Assembly: GCF_003626695.1 (NCBI RefSeq)
Contig: NZ_RBAH01000014.1
Coordinates: 1 to 64,000, forward strand
Length of the DNA stretch: 64,000 bases
Direction: 5' to 3'
Source: Paenibacillus ginsengarvi
Lineage (GTDB): Bacteria > Bacillota > Bacilli > Paenibacillales > NBRC-103111
The notes beneath the pieces are model-generated. The model worked only from the letters and a program-made list of their open reading frames with translations. It did no database searches and was not told where the DNA came from. The position numbers were made by a program, and so were the translations under genes. Of the stretch, positions 22,599 to 30,442 are shown in pieces (position 1 is the first letter of the stretch; every line of letters begins with the position of its first letter).

Positions 22599-24923
22599 AT
22601 GAAGAAGAAAATTTTTGCTGTTATAGTCCTATTTGTTTTAGTCACACAATCTTGGTTTGCTTATTTAATGATAAAATATCCCTATATAGGCGTAAACGTC
22701 CAACTGAAGGACGGTCAATGGGTCATTACTACCTTAGATACCGATAGTGGGTCCAAATATTTGGACGTGAGGCTTGGGGATATTGTACTTTCCATAGACG
22801 GGCTACTTCCAGAAGAACACTCTACCATCAGAAAATGGGATGCCGTAGAACAAGTTAATTCGTTTGTCGTACAACGAGGAGAGGAGATTCATACCCTCTC
22901 TACTTCACATATTGCAAATGCAGTACAGCTCGACATTGTCACTTTATTTTACGAGGTAATTTGCTTCACAATCGCAATTCTACTATACAACAGGGTTTCT
23001 TACTCCAAATCGGCTATTTATCTTGCACTTGTATTCTACAATATAGGCATAACGTTTATGGGAATAAGTGCTTCAGTTAGAGGTGATGTATTAGGGAAGT
23101 TGCTCGTCACCAACTCCCTCCTACTTATTCCTATTGTTTTTTTGAATTTTTTGATCGTTTTTTTCAAAGAAAGAAAACTTGTTTCAATATCTGAAAAACC
23201 GATACCTTACTTGTATTTTGTGACTTTGCTTGGATTTACAGCAGAGCTTATTATTTGTTACTTTAATGATTCGATAGCAAAAAACACGTACGCGATTATG
23301 AGAAATTCCAGTCTTATTCTATTCCTGGGAGGAATACTGGTCAATTTTGGCATTTTAACAAAATTATACTTCAAGCATAGAAATACCTTGTCCGATGAAT
23401 CTACTGTCTTACGTTCAGTCTGGATTGCTTTGTTCGTGTCGTTTTTCCCAATCATTTTCTTGTCGTTTATCCCCAAGATTTTGTTCGATGAAGAGTTTAT
23501 ATTTTCAATTTATACAGGATTCTTTGTATTGTTTTTCCCTCTAACTTTTGCCTATTTAATAGTTTCGAAAAAGCTTTACGATATTGACTTTATTTTTCGT
23601 AGAATGCTATTTACCGTCATTGCCTCACTATTACCCAGTGTTTTAATAGTCGCCGTTGTCCTGGCTATTTTCAATAGCAGTGTTTTCCATAAACAGACGC
23701 TATTTATGTTTGCTGCCATTGTAATTATTTTAAGTTTTGTCCTCTATTCTATAGAACACATGTACACACGATTGGAAAGATTCATGTTTCCTCGAAAGCA
23801 CACCCTACAAGCCGCGTTGAAACGAATATCCAAAGACCTTACCTCCACATCCAGCTTTCGTGAGTTGAAGGACTTGATTCTATTAGATATCGTCAACACC
23901 CTTCAGGTATATGGAGGAGCGATCGTATTCAAATACAGAGATAGCACAGAAGTTATTAGCGAGGGAGAAATCGACCGAGCCAAGATCGAGAAAACGATCG
24001 GTTTGGATCAGGCTGGCGAACACTCCGAGCTGATGTTCTTTGAAATTACGAACCACGAGGAGTATACAAGCTTTCTCGTCATGACCCGCAAAAAATCGAA
24101 TACCCGGCTCGGGCTCGAGGAAGTGCAGTGGCTCAATCTGATCATTTCGTATCTCGCCGTCAGTCTCGAGAACGTCTACTTGATCCGGAAGCTAACGGAC
24201 AAGCTTAACAGTCTCGCCTCGCATCTTCCCGGCGAACAGGGTGCGAGCGACTTCAACTGGTTCCGCAAGCTCTCGTTCGAGCTGCAGGAGCGCGAGCGGG
24301 TGCGCATCGCCACCGATCTGCATGATACGACCATGCAGGATTTGTTCTTCCTGAAGCGCAAGCTGAAGGCGCTCGGCGAGAAACACACCTTGTCTTCGGA
24401 AGTGAATGACGGCATACAAAGCTTGATCGAATATATCGAGATCATTAACGTCAATTTGCGGCAAAACTGCTTCGATCTACATCCTTATTTGCTTCAAGAA
24501 ATCGGGCTCGTGCGCACGATCGAGAAGATCGTCGAGCGAGAATCGTACTCTTGCCCGTTTCAAATCCGTTTCGACGCGGTTGGCGTGCAGATGATCGAAC
24601 GGAAGGATTTGGAATTTAAGAGGCATTTATTCCGAATCGTACAGGAATTGCTTAATAACGCGAAGAAACATTCTGAAGCGACACTTGTGAGCATCCGGTT
24701 AACGGCCAGCATGGGGTATTATGTGCTGCATTACAGGGACGACGGCGTCGGCTTCGACCCTTCCAAGCTCGCCGCGCCCGATATAGGGACCCCAGGTGTC
24801 GGGATGGAGCAACTGCGCAGCCGTATTCTACACATGGGAGGGCATCTCGAGCTGGCAGCCGCTCAGGGCTCCGGCGTCGATATCCGCATCTCGTTTCCGA
24901 TGAAGGAAGGGTTGATTGCATGA
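22599..24923 (+). CDS. comP: ComP-like pheromone receptor histidine kinase 1
   Basis: This 774-residue membrane kinase has a signal-anchor span at about residues 5-25. An extracytoplasmic PDZ-like segment follows at about 30-100 (YIGVNVQLKDGQWVI to LGDIVLSIDGLLPEE). About seven further membrane spans lie between 110 and 390. The cytoplasmic kinase then begins. The phosphoacceptor motif is ATDLHDTTMQDLFFLKRKL with His575, and the ATPase domain contains RIVQELLNNAKKHSEA and YRDDGVGFDPSKL. This order matches Bacillus ComP, which senses prenylated ComX and phosphorylates ComA. The last 280 residues are nearly identical to the second ComP, while the sensor half has diverged. The start follows GGAGG. 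It faces its own comX. Confidence 0.9.
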   Translation: MKKKIFAVIVLFVLVTQSWFAYLMIKYPYIGVNVQLKDGQWVITTLDTDSGSKYLDVRLGDIVLSIDGLLPEEHSTIRKWDAVEQVNSFVVQRGEEIHTLSTSHIANAVQLDIVTLFYEVICFTIAILLYNRVSYSKSAIYLALVFYNIGITFMGISASVRGDVLGKLLVTNSLLLIPIVFLNFLIVFFKERKLVSISEKPIPYLYFVTLLGFTAELIICYFNDSIAKNTYAIMRNSSLILFLGGILVNFGILTKLYFKHRNTLSDESTVLRSVWIALFVSFFPIIFLSFIPKILFDEEFIFSIYTGFFVLFFPLTFAYLIVSKKLYDIDFIFRRMLFTVIASLLPSVLIVAVVLAIFNSSVFHKQTLFMFAAIVIILSFVLYSIEHMYTRLERFMFPRKHTLQAALKRISKDLTSTSSFRELKDLILLDIVNTLQVYGGAIVFKYRDSTEVISEGEIDRAKIEKTIGLDQAGEHSELMFFEITNHEEYTSFLVMTRKKSNTRLGLEEVQWLNLIISYLAVSLENVYLIRKLTDKLNSLASHLPGEQGASDFNWFRKLSFELQERERVRIATDLHDTTMQDLFFLKRKLKALGEKHTLSSEVNDGIQSLIEYIEIINVNLRQNCFDLHPYLLQEIGLVRTIEKIVERESYSCPFQIRFDAVGVQMIERKDLEFKRHLFRIVQELLNNAKKHSEATLVSIRLTASMGYYVLHYRDDGVGFDPSKLAAPDIGTPGVGMEQLRSRILHMGGHLELAAAQGSGVDIRISFPMKEGLIA

Positions 24924-24964
24924 AGAATACGGGGATTATGGGGGTGTACAGTGAAGAAAAAAAA

Positions 24965-24992
24965 TGTCGGAATCCCGCGAGGGTTTCCGACA
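24965..24992 (-). terminator. Terminator of comX2
   Basis: TGTCGGAATCCC and GGGTTTCCGACA pair with one mismatch around GCGA. On the minus strand they are followed by TTTTTTTT, so the stem terminates comX2. It also lies just beyond comP1. Confidence 0.75.
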
Positions 24993-25027
24993 CCGTAATA
25001 CTAAATTCCAGCTTCTTTGCGATGGTC

Positions 25028-25210
25028 TTACATCCAATGACTGAGTACTTCTACCTTTTGTGCTTGTGCTTTGTTGGGTACGCCAGCTACGAGAGCTTTC
25101 GTTTCTACTATTGAAAGAGATGACCCATTGATGTTTCTCTTAGATGTATTTTCATTTTTGAATTGCTTTACAGCTTCCTTAAGATTACTCGACCAAACGA
25201 TACCCTGCAT
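25028..25210 (-). CDS. comX: ComX-like pheromone precursor 2
   Basis: This 60-residue peptide starts at the ATG at 25210 after a GAGGGGG ribosome site. It begins MQGIVWSSNLKEAVKQFK, matching peptide 1 at MQGxVWSxxLxxAVKxxK. It keeps SLSIVETKAL and ends KVEVLSHWM, again with Trp next to last. The middle section differs from peptide 1. The Trp-flanking residues (Ser-His-Trp-Met against Ser-Tyr-Trp-Ile) differ as expected if each peptide addresses its own receptor. It is divergent from comP2, and its terminator lies just beyond comP1, so comP1 readthrough would be antisense to it. The prenylation type is unknown. Confidence 0.8.
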   Translation of the reverse strand: MQGIVWSSNLKEAVKQFKNENTSKRNINGSSLSIVETKALVAGVPNKAQAQKVEVLSHWM

Positions 25211-25236
25211 CCTTCAGTCCCCCTCAGAAAAATGAT

Positions 25237-25254
25237 CTTACTATAGTAAGTATA
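25237..25254. promoter_or_regulatory. Conserved divergent control motif, copy 2
   Basis: CTTACTATAGTAAGTATA includes a perfect 14-base palindrome, CTTACTATAGTAAG. The overlapping TATAAT (25251-25256) could be the comP2 -10. It lies 26 bases before comX2 and 40 bases before comP2. Confidence 0.55.
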
Positions 25255-25294
25255 ATCCATTTTTCCTATTAAATGAAGGTGGTAGAATGCAGCA

Positions 25295-27625
25295 ATGAAT
25301 AAAAAAATACGTTCATTATTTCTATTGGTATTCTTTATAGTAGCTCAAAGCTGGTTTCTAATCGTGTTGATTAAGTACCCGTATATAGGTATAAATGTCC
25401 AGTACGATAACGGCCAATGGGTTATAAAAAATTTGGACATAGACAGCGGTTCTACACGACTCGACTTAAATGTCGGAGATATTATTGTGGAAGTCGACGG
25501 CAAACCGCCGGAAAAAAACGTTTTAGTAAGAAAATGGGACACGGTCGAACAAGCATTTTCACTTGTCATAAAACGAGACGGAATTTCTAATGCCGTTGAT
25601 ATATCCAAGACTAGGAGCGCCATCCAGCTTGATCTGATTCCCATCGTTTACGAGATTATTTGCTTTACGATCGCCTTACTGCTCTACAATAAAGTTGCAA
25701 ATTCTAGATCGGCTAATTACTTAGCCTATGTTTTTTATGTAATTGGCGTAACGTTTATGGCCTTGAATCCGTCAGTTCGAGGCGATACTCTAGGAAAAGT
25801 GTTGATCGCGAACGGGCTACTACTCGTCCCTATCGTGTTTTTGAATTTTTTGATCGTTTTTTTTAAAGAAAAAAGGATCGCCAACATTTCGTCAAAACCG
25901 TTAAAGTACATCTATTATTCTATTTTGATTGAGTTCTGCTTATGCAGTGCAATCATATTCCTATCTGACAATTATATCGCCAAACAAACTTATTTCTTTT
26001 TGCGGTTTACTTGCCTGCTTCTTTTTTTAATTGGTATTTTGTTCAATTTTGTTATTCTGACCATACTATATTTCAAACACCGAAAGAAAGTATCCGACGA
26101 GTCCACAGTCCTTCGTTTTGTGTGGATTTCTTTGTTTGCCTCTTTCTTTCCGATTCTGTTCCTTTCATTTATACCAAAACTATTAATCGGTGAAGAATTA
26201 TTTCTGTCAACATATTCAGGATTTTTCGTGCTCCTATTCCCGTTAACCTTTGCTTATTTGATAGTATCCAAAAAACTTTACGATATAGATTTTATGCTTC
26301 GCAGACTTCTTTTTACCGTTATTATATCCATTTTGCCGAGCTTCGTCGTGGTTATGGCCGATATTGCTGTTTTTCAAAAAGAAATGTTTCATAGGCACAC
26401 GTTATATATGTTTATCATCGTACTGATCATTCAAACGATCGTTCTATTCTCTGTCGAGCACATGTATACCCGGCTCGAACGCTTCATGTTCCCTCGTAAG
26501 CATTTGCTGCAAGCCGCTCTTAAAAAAATATCAAAAGATCTGATGTCGACGTTCAGCTTTCGCGAGCTGAAAGACCTCATCCTCCTCGATATCGTCAACA
26601 CGCTGCAAGTATATGGAGGGGCGATCGTTTTTAAATACAGAGACAGCACGGAGATTATTAGCGAGGGAGAAATCCATCAAGCCGAAATCGAGCGATTGAT
26701 CGGCCAGGCTTATCCTGAAGAACACCCCGATCTGATGTGCTTCGAAATTAACCGCCACGAGGAGTATACGAGCTTTCTCGTCATGACTCGCAAAAAATCG
26801 AATACCCGGCTCGGGCTCGAGGAGGTGCAGTGGCTCAATCTGATCATTTCGTATCTCGCCGTCAGTCTCGAGAACGTCTACTTGATCCGGAAGCTAACGG
26901 ACAAGCTTAACAGTCTCGCCTCGCATCTTCCCGGCGAACAGGGCTCAAGCGACTTCAACTGGTTCCGCAAGCTCTCGTTCGAGCTGCAGGAGCGCGAGCG
27001 GGTGCGCATCGCCACCGATCTGCATGATACGACCATGCAGGATTTGTTCTTTCTGAAGCGCAAACTGAAGGCGATCGGCGAGAAGCACGCCCTGTCTCCG
27101 GAAGTGAGTGACGGCATACAAAGCTTAATCGAATATATCGAGATCATTAACGTCAATTTGCGGCAAAACTGCTTCGATCTACATCCGTATTTGCTTCAGG
27201 AAATCGGACTTGTGCGTACGATCGAGAAGATCGTCGAGCGGGAATCGTACTCTTGCCCGTTTCAGATCCGTTTCGACGCGGTCGGCGTGCAGATGATCGA
27301 ACGGAAGGATCTGGAATTTAAGAGGCATTTATTCCGAATCGTGCAGGAATTGCTTAATAACGCGAAGAAACATTCTGAAGCGACACTTGTGAGCATCCGG
27401 CTGACGGCCAGCATGGGGTATTATGTGCTGCATTACAGGGACGACGGCGTCGGCTTCGACCCTTCCAAGCTCGCCGCGCCCGATATAGGCACCTCCGGGG
27501 TCGGGATGGAGCAACTGCGCAGCCGTATTCTGCATATGGGAGGGCATCTCGAGCTGGCGGCGGCTCAGGGCTCCGGCGTCGATATCCGCATCTCGTTTCC
27601 AATGAAGGAAGGGTTGACTGCATGA
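25295..27625 (+). CDS. comP: ComP-like pheromone receptor histidine kinase 2
   Basis: This 776-residue paralogue of the kinase at 22599 has the same architecture: an N-terminal span, an extracytoplasmic PDZ-like segment (YIGINVQYDNGQWVIKNLDI), about seven more spans, then a cytoplasmic DHp/ATPase with His577 in TDLHDTTMQDL. From about residue 485 onward the two proteins differ at only a handful of positions. The sensor halves are much less alike, and the first 1.4 kb is visibly more AT-rich than the kinase part. Its stop overlaps the comA start by ATGA, so kinase and regulator are coupled. A GGTGG ribosome-site candidate is a little far from the chosen ATG. Confidence 0.9.
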   Translation: MNKKIRSLFLLVFFIVAQSWFLIVLIKYPYIGINVQYDNGQWVIKNLDIDSGSTRLDLNVGDIIVEVDGKPPEKNVLVRKWDTVEQAFSLVIKRDGISNAVDISKTRSAIQLDLIPIVYEIICFTIALLLYNKVANSRSANYLAYVFYVIGVTFMALNPSVRGDTLGKVLIANGLLLVPIVFLNFLIVFFKEKRIANISSKPLKYIYYSILIEFCLCSAIIFLSDNYIAKQTYFFLRFTCLLLFLIGILFNFVILTILYFKHRKKVSDESTVLRFVWISLFASFFPILFLSFIPKLLIGEELFLSTYSGFFVLLFPLTFAYLIVSKKLYDIDFMLRRLLFTVIISILPSFVVVMADIAVFQKEMFHRHTLYMFIIVLIIQTIVLFSVEHMYTRLERFMFPRKHLLQAALKKISKDLMSTFSFRELKDLILLDIVNTLQVYGGAIVFKYRDSTEIISEGEIHQAEIERLIGQAYPEEHPDLMCFEINRHEEYTSFLVMTRKKSNTRLGLEEVQWLNLIISYLAVSLENVYLIRKLTDKLNSLASHLPGEQGSSDFNWFRKLSFELQERERVRIATDLHDTTMQDLFFLKRKLKAIGEKHALSPEVSDGIQSLIEYIEIINVNLRQNCFDLHPYLLQEIGLVRTIEKIVERESYSCPFQIRFDAVGVQMIERKDLEFKRHLFRIVQELLNNAKKHSEATLVSIRLTASMGYYVLHYRDDGVGFDPSKLAAPDIGTSGVGMEQLRSRILHMGGHLELAAAQGSGVDIRISFPMKEGLTA

Positions 27626-28281
27626 AAACATTCAAGACGATCATCGTGGACGATCACCCTGTCGTAGCCCGTGCGACCAGGCACATTTTGGAGCAAATCG
27701 AGGGGATCGTCATCGTAGGCATCGCCGGAAACGGAGAAGGCTGCCTGGCGCTTGTCGAAGAGCATCAGCCTGACCTGCTGTTTCTCGATTACCATCTGCC
27801 GGACCATTATGGCAGTATCGTGGCGGAGCGGGTCAAACGGATTTCGCCGCATACGCATATCGTCATCTTTACCGGCATCGACGTGGCCGACATGTACAAC
27901 CATTTGATCGAAATCGGCGTCAGCGGCATTTTGTCCAAAGAATCCGGCGAGACGACCATTCAAAATATCGTTCGCTGCATCCTGGACAACCACACGATGA
28001 TTCCGCTCCCGATCTACCGGCAGATGAGGCTGGCGGGCCGGCAGATCGGCCCGGACGATGCGGAGCATATCGAGCTGTCCGCCGACGAGGTCGTCATCAT
28101 GACGCTGCTCGTCAAAGGTTATACGCACGAGCAAATCGGCGAGCATATTCATGTCAGCAAACGGTCCGTGGACAATTATTTGAAAAAAATATACGACAAG
28201 CTCGACGTTCCGACCCGCATCCAGGCTATCGAAAAATTCGTGCGGAGTCCGCTATACACCGAGCGGCAGGAGGACCATTAA
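27622..28281 (+). CDS. comA: ComA-like response regulator
   Basis: This 219-residue NarL/FixJ-type response regulator has a receiver domain at about residues 1-125. It shows the acidic pair in IIVDDHP, the phosphoacceptor Asp in LLFLDYHLPD, and Thr/Lys switch residues in IFTGID and SKESGE. The LuxR-type HTH at about 150-210 contains LLVKGYTHEQIGEHIHVSKR followed by SVDNYLKKIY. In Bacillus, ComA phosphorylated by ComP activates competence, surfactin and degradative genes. The gene overlaps comP2 by four bases and its stop overlaps the comQ start (TAATG), so comP2-comA-comQ is one coupled operon. Only one copy exists for both kinases. Confidence 0.9.
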   Translation: MKTFKTIIVDDHPVVARATRHILEQIEGIVIVGIAGNGEGCLALVEEHQPDLLFLDYHLPDHYGSIVAERVKRISPHTHIVIFTGIDVADMYNHLIEIGVSGILSKESGETTIQNIVRCILDNHTMIPLPIYRQMRLAGRQIGPDDAEHIELSADEVVIMTLLVKGYTHEQIGEHIHVSKRSVDNYLKKIYDKLDVPTRIQAIEKFVRSPLYTERQEDH

Positions 28282-29279
28282 TGCAGGCAACGCTGTTGCA
28301 TGAAATCGAACAAACGATCGATCGTCTCGTCCCGGTGCCTTCGTTTAACGAATTGCTCAAAACATTCGTCCGCGACAAAGCCGGGGAAACGTCGCGCTGG
28401 GGCGAAATGACGCGGCACGTCCATCACATGTTCGGCGGCTCCTCCGCCTATATCGACCGGGTTGCCGCCCTAACCGAGCTGCTCGTGCTGGCGCTGGACA
28501 TCGCCGACGACTTGCAGGATCAGGATAACGCCGAGAAAAGCTGGATGAATTGCCCGCCGGGGCTGTCGCTTAACGCCGTCATGGGTCTGCTGATGGGAGC
28601 TGTTGGCGAACTGGGACGTCTTCAGCAGGAGTATCCTGAACAATCGTTTCCTTCGCCTGGCGAAGTCGGCCTTATCGTTATGAACGCGGTTAACGGACAG
28701 TACCGCGACCTGGTGGGCGACATCGTATCCGAGCAGGATTATATCTCCGTCGTTCAGCAAAAGTCCTGCATGCTGCTGAAGCTGGCGTATTATATGGGCT
28801 ATGGCGGGCTGCCGGACGCCCCTGCCATCGAACCGCAGATGGACCTCCTGGCCGGTTATATCGGCGTCGTTTCCCAACTCTCGAACGATCTCCGCGACGT
28901 TCTCCGGTACGACGTCAAGAACGATCTGCTGCACAAGAAGCAAACGCTCCCGATCTTGTATTTGCTTGGCGACGAAGAAGACGAATTTACGCTTATCCGC
29001 GATTATTACCAAGGCCTGGTTGAACGAGATGTCTTCCTGAAAAACAAGATCGCGTGCCTGGATTACATTCGGGAATCGGGCTGTGTGGAGTATACCGAAG
29101 TGATCAAATCGCTATTCCTGCAAAAGGCCGAGGAAACGTTCGATTCGATCGACGCCCCCGATCCGGAATGGAAGGAACGGTTCCGCACGCTCATTCTGGG
29201 CAGCCGGGAAGCGGAGCTGGCGACGGAAACCGCAGAAGCCGAAGCAGCCGCCTCCCGTGAGGTGGCGGGTGGCGAGTGA
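28281..29279 (+). CDS. comQ: ComQ-like isoprenyl transferase
   Basis: This 332-residue polyprenyl-synthase-fold protein carries the first aspartate-rich motif ALDIADDLQDQDN and the second region LSNDLRDVLRYDVKNDLLHK followed by KQTLPILYL. That arrangement closely follows Bacillus ComQ (DDxxD, then NDIKDV...LPVLYL). ComQ binds a prenyl diphosphate and modifies the Trp of ComX before export. Its presence, with only one copy, strongly supports the ComX assignment of the two short peptides. The last 25 residues are Ala/Glu-rich and do not belong to the fold. Unlike in Bacillus, comQ here is last in the operon instead of first. The prenyl donor is not predictable. Confidence 0.85.
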   Translation: MQATLLHEIEQTIDRLVPVPSFNELLKTFVRDKAGETSRWGEMTRHVHHMFGGSSAYIDRVAALTELLVLALDIADDLQDQDNAEKSWMNCPPGLSLNAVMGLLMGAVGELGRLQQEYPEQSFPSPGEVGLIVMNAVNGQYRDLVGDIVSEQDYISVVQQKSCMLLKLAYYMGYGGLPDAPAIEPQMDLLAGYIGVVSQLSNDLRDVLRYDVKNDLLHKKQTLPILYLLGDEEDEFTLIRDYYQGLVERDVFLKNKIACLDYIRESGCVEYTEVIKSLFLQKAEETFDSIDAPDPEWKERFRTLILGSREAELATETAEAEAAASREVAGGE

Positions 29280-29460
29280 TCCGCTTCGCAAAGTAACGGC
29301 GTACATAACGGCGAGGCGGGCGGGTACACGCTCGCTGCTCGTCTTCGAAGAAGAAGGCTACGAGCATCTCGGGCTGCAAGTGCCCAGAGGAACGGTTAAC
29401 GAGGGCGAATCGCTCGATAGCGTCGTGCTGCGGGAAATCCGGGAAGAATTTACCGCCCGA
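29257..29460 (+). pseudogene. Truncated NUDIX hydrolase
   Basis: This frame overlaps the end of comQ and reads DPLRKVTAYITARRAG, then LLVFEEEGYEHLGLQVPRGT, then the NUDIX box GTVNEGESLDSVVLREIREE. The NUDIX fold stops abruptly near 29460, where the tail of the convergent AraC gene begins, and the following residues are unrelated. About half the domain is missing. It is probably a gene truncated by the rearrangement that placed the AraC/alpha-galactosidase pair here. A GTG near 29269 would be the likely original start. Confidence 0.7.
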
Positions 29461-30327
29461 TCAGTAAATCCGCATAACCGAAGGGGCGGGCTCATGCCTG
29501 CTATCCCTGTACTCCGTAGGTGTGCCCCCGACGAGCCGTTTGAACACTTTGGCGAAATAGCCGGGCGTCTCGAAACCGGTCAAACGGGCGATATCGGCAA
29601 CGGGGAGCGAGGTCGTCGACAGCAGCGAGACGGCCTCCTCCATCCGCACTTTGTTCAGATACGCGATCGGCGACATGCCGATTTTGCGGTGAAATTGTTT
29701 ACAGAAGTGATATTTGGACAGCTTCTCTTCGTTCGCGATGTCCTCCAGCGTAAGCGGCCGGTGATACTGTTCGTTCATGAATAAAACGGCTCGCGGAAAA
29801 ACAGCCTCATGATGTGGCAGCTCGGGCTTGCCCGGCCGGGCGGCTTCGTCCCACACATGCAGCAGCCACTCGTAGATGCGCACCGACTGATCGACCGCCC
29901 CTCCCAGCCTCCCGCCTTTGACGTCCCCGTACAATTGAAACAGCAGCCGAATCGGCTTGCTGTCCCTCTCGAACGAAAGTACCCGTCCGCGGTTGCATAA
30001 CTGCTCCCAATAGGTAGCCGCCAGCTCCCCGCCGAAACGAATCCAGAGCACCTCCCACGGCTTGCCGCTCGAAGGCTCGTAATAATACCGGTGATCGCCG
30101 GGAATCTCAACCAGAAAAGCTCGATCCTTCGGAACCGGAAACAGCCGTCCCTCCGCCTCCAAATAACCGCTGCCGGAAAGCGTGTATTGAAACAACATCC
30201 CTTCCGCGTTTCGGCGCAAGCCGTGAAAATCGTAGCCCGGTTCCTTCACGACCTGATAGCCGATCGAATAAATGCGCAGCAGCCCCGGAACGGGATCCGT
30301 GTAACGAAATCCGAACGATGATAGCAC
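29461..30327 (-). CDS. AraC-family regulator of the alpha-galactosidase
   Basis: This 288-residue protein has an N-terminal cupin-like sugar-sensing domain (about residues 15-150: GRLFPVPKDRAFLVEIPGDH followed by RYYYE) and a C-terminal double HTH (about 185-280: LEDIANEEKLSKYHFCKQFH, then ADIARLTGFETPGYFAKVFK). The start is a GTG nine bases after GGGG. It is divergent from a GH36 alpha-galactosidase, with 115 bases between the starts. The arrangement is typical of alpha-galactoside-inducible AraC control. The convergent NUDIX fragment ends inside its 3' region. Confidence 0.85.
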   Translation of the reverse strand: MLSSFGFRYTDPVPGLLRIYSIGYQVVKEPGYDFHGLRRNAEGMLFQYTLSGSGYLEAEGRLFPVPKDRAFLVEIPGDHRYYYEPSSGKPWEVLWIRFGGELAATYWEQLCNRGRVLSFERDSKPIRLLFQLYGDVKGGRLGGAVDQSVRIYEWLLHVWDEAARPGKPELPHHEAVFPRAVLFMNEQYHRPLTLEDIANEEKLSKYHFCKQFHRKIGMSPIAYLNKVRMEEAVSLLSTTSLPVADIARLTGFETPGYFAKVFKRLVGGTPTEYRDSRHEPAPSVMRIY

Positions 30328-30442
30328 AATATTTTACCCCTTTATGACGAAATATCGTTCTCTTGTTTGCCGCATCGATGTTTCATACACTTTCCTTATC
30401 GGCTATATGAGCAATATTTTAGCATAAAGGCGGGGATTATAC

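Noticed and set aside
22888..22930. Possible CRISPR-like repetition in the comP region
   Set aside because: No regularly spaced repeats were found anywhere in the window. Local similarity comes from the comP duplication.
24449..24475. TTGCGGCAAAACTGC inside both comP genes resembling a ComA box
   Set aside because: It matches only half of the TTGCGG-N4-CCGCAA consensus and lies within conserved coding sequence in both copies.
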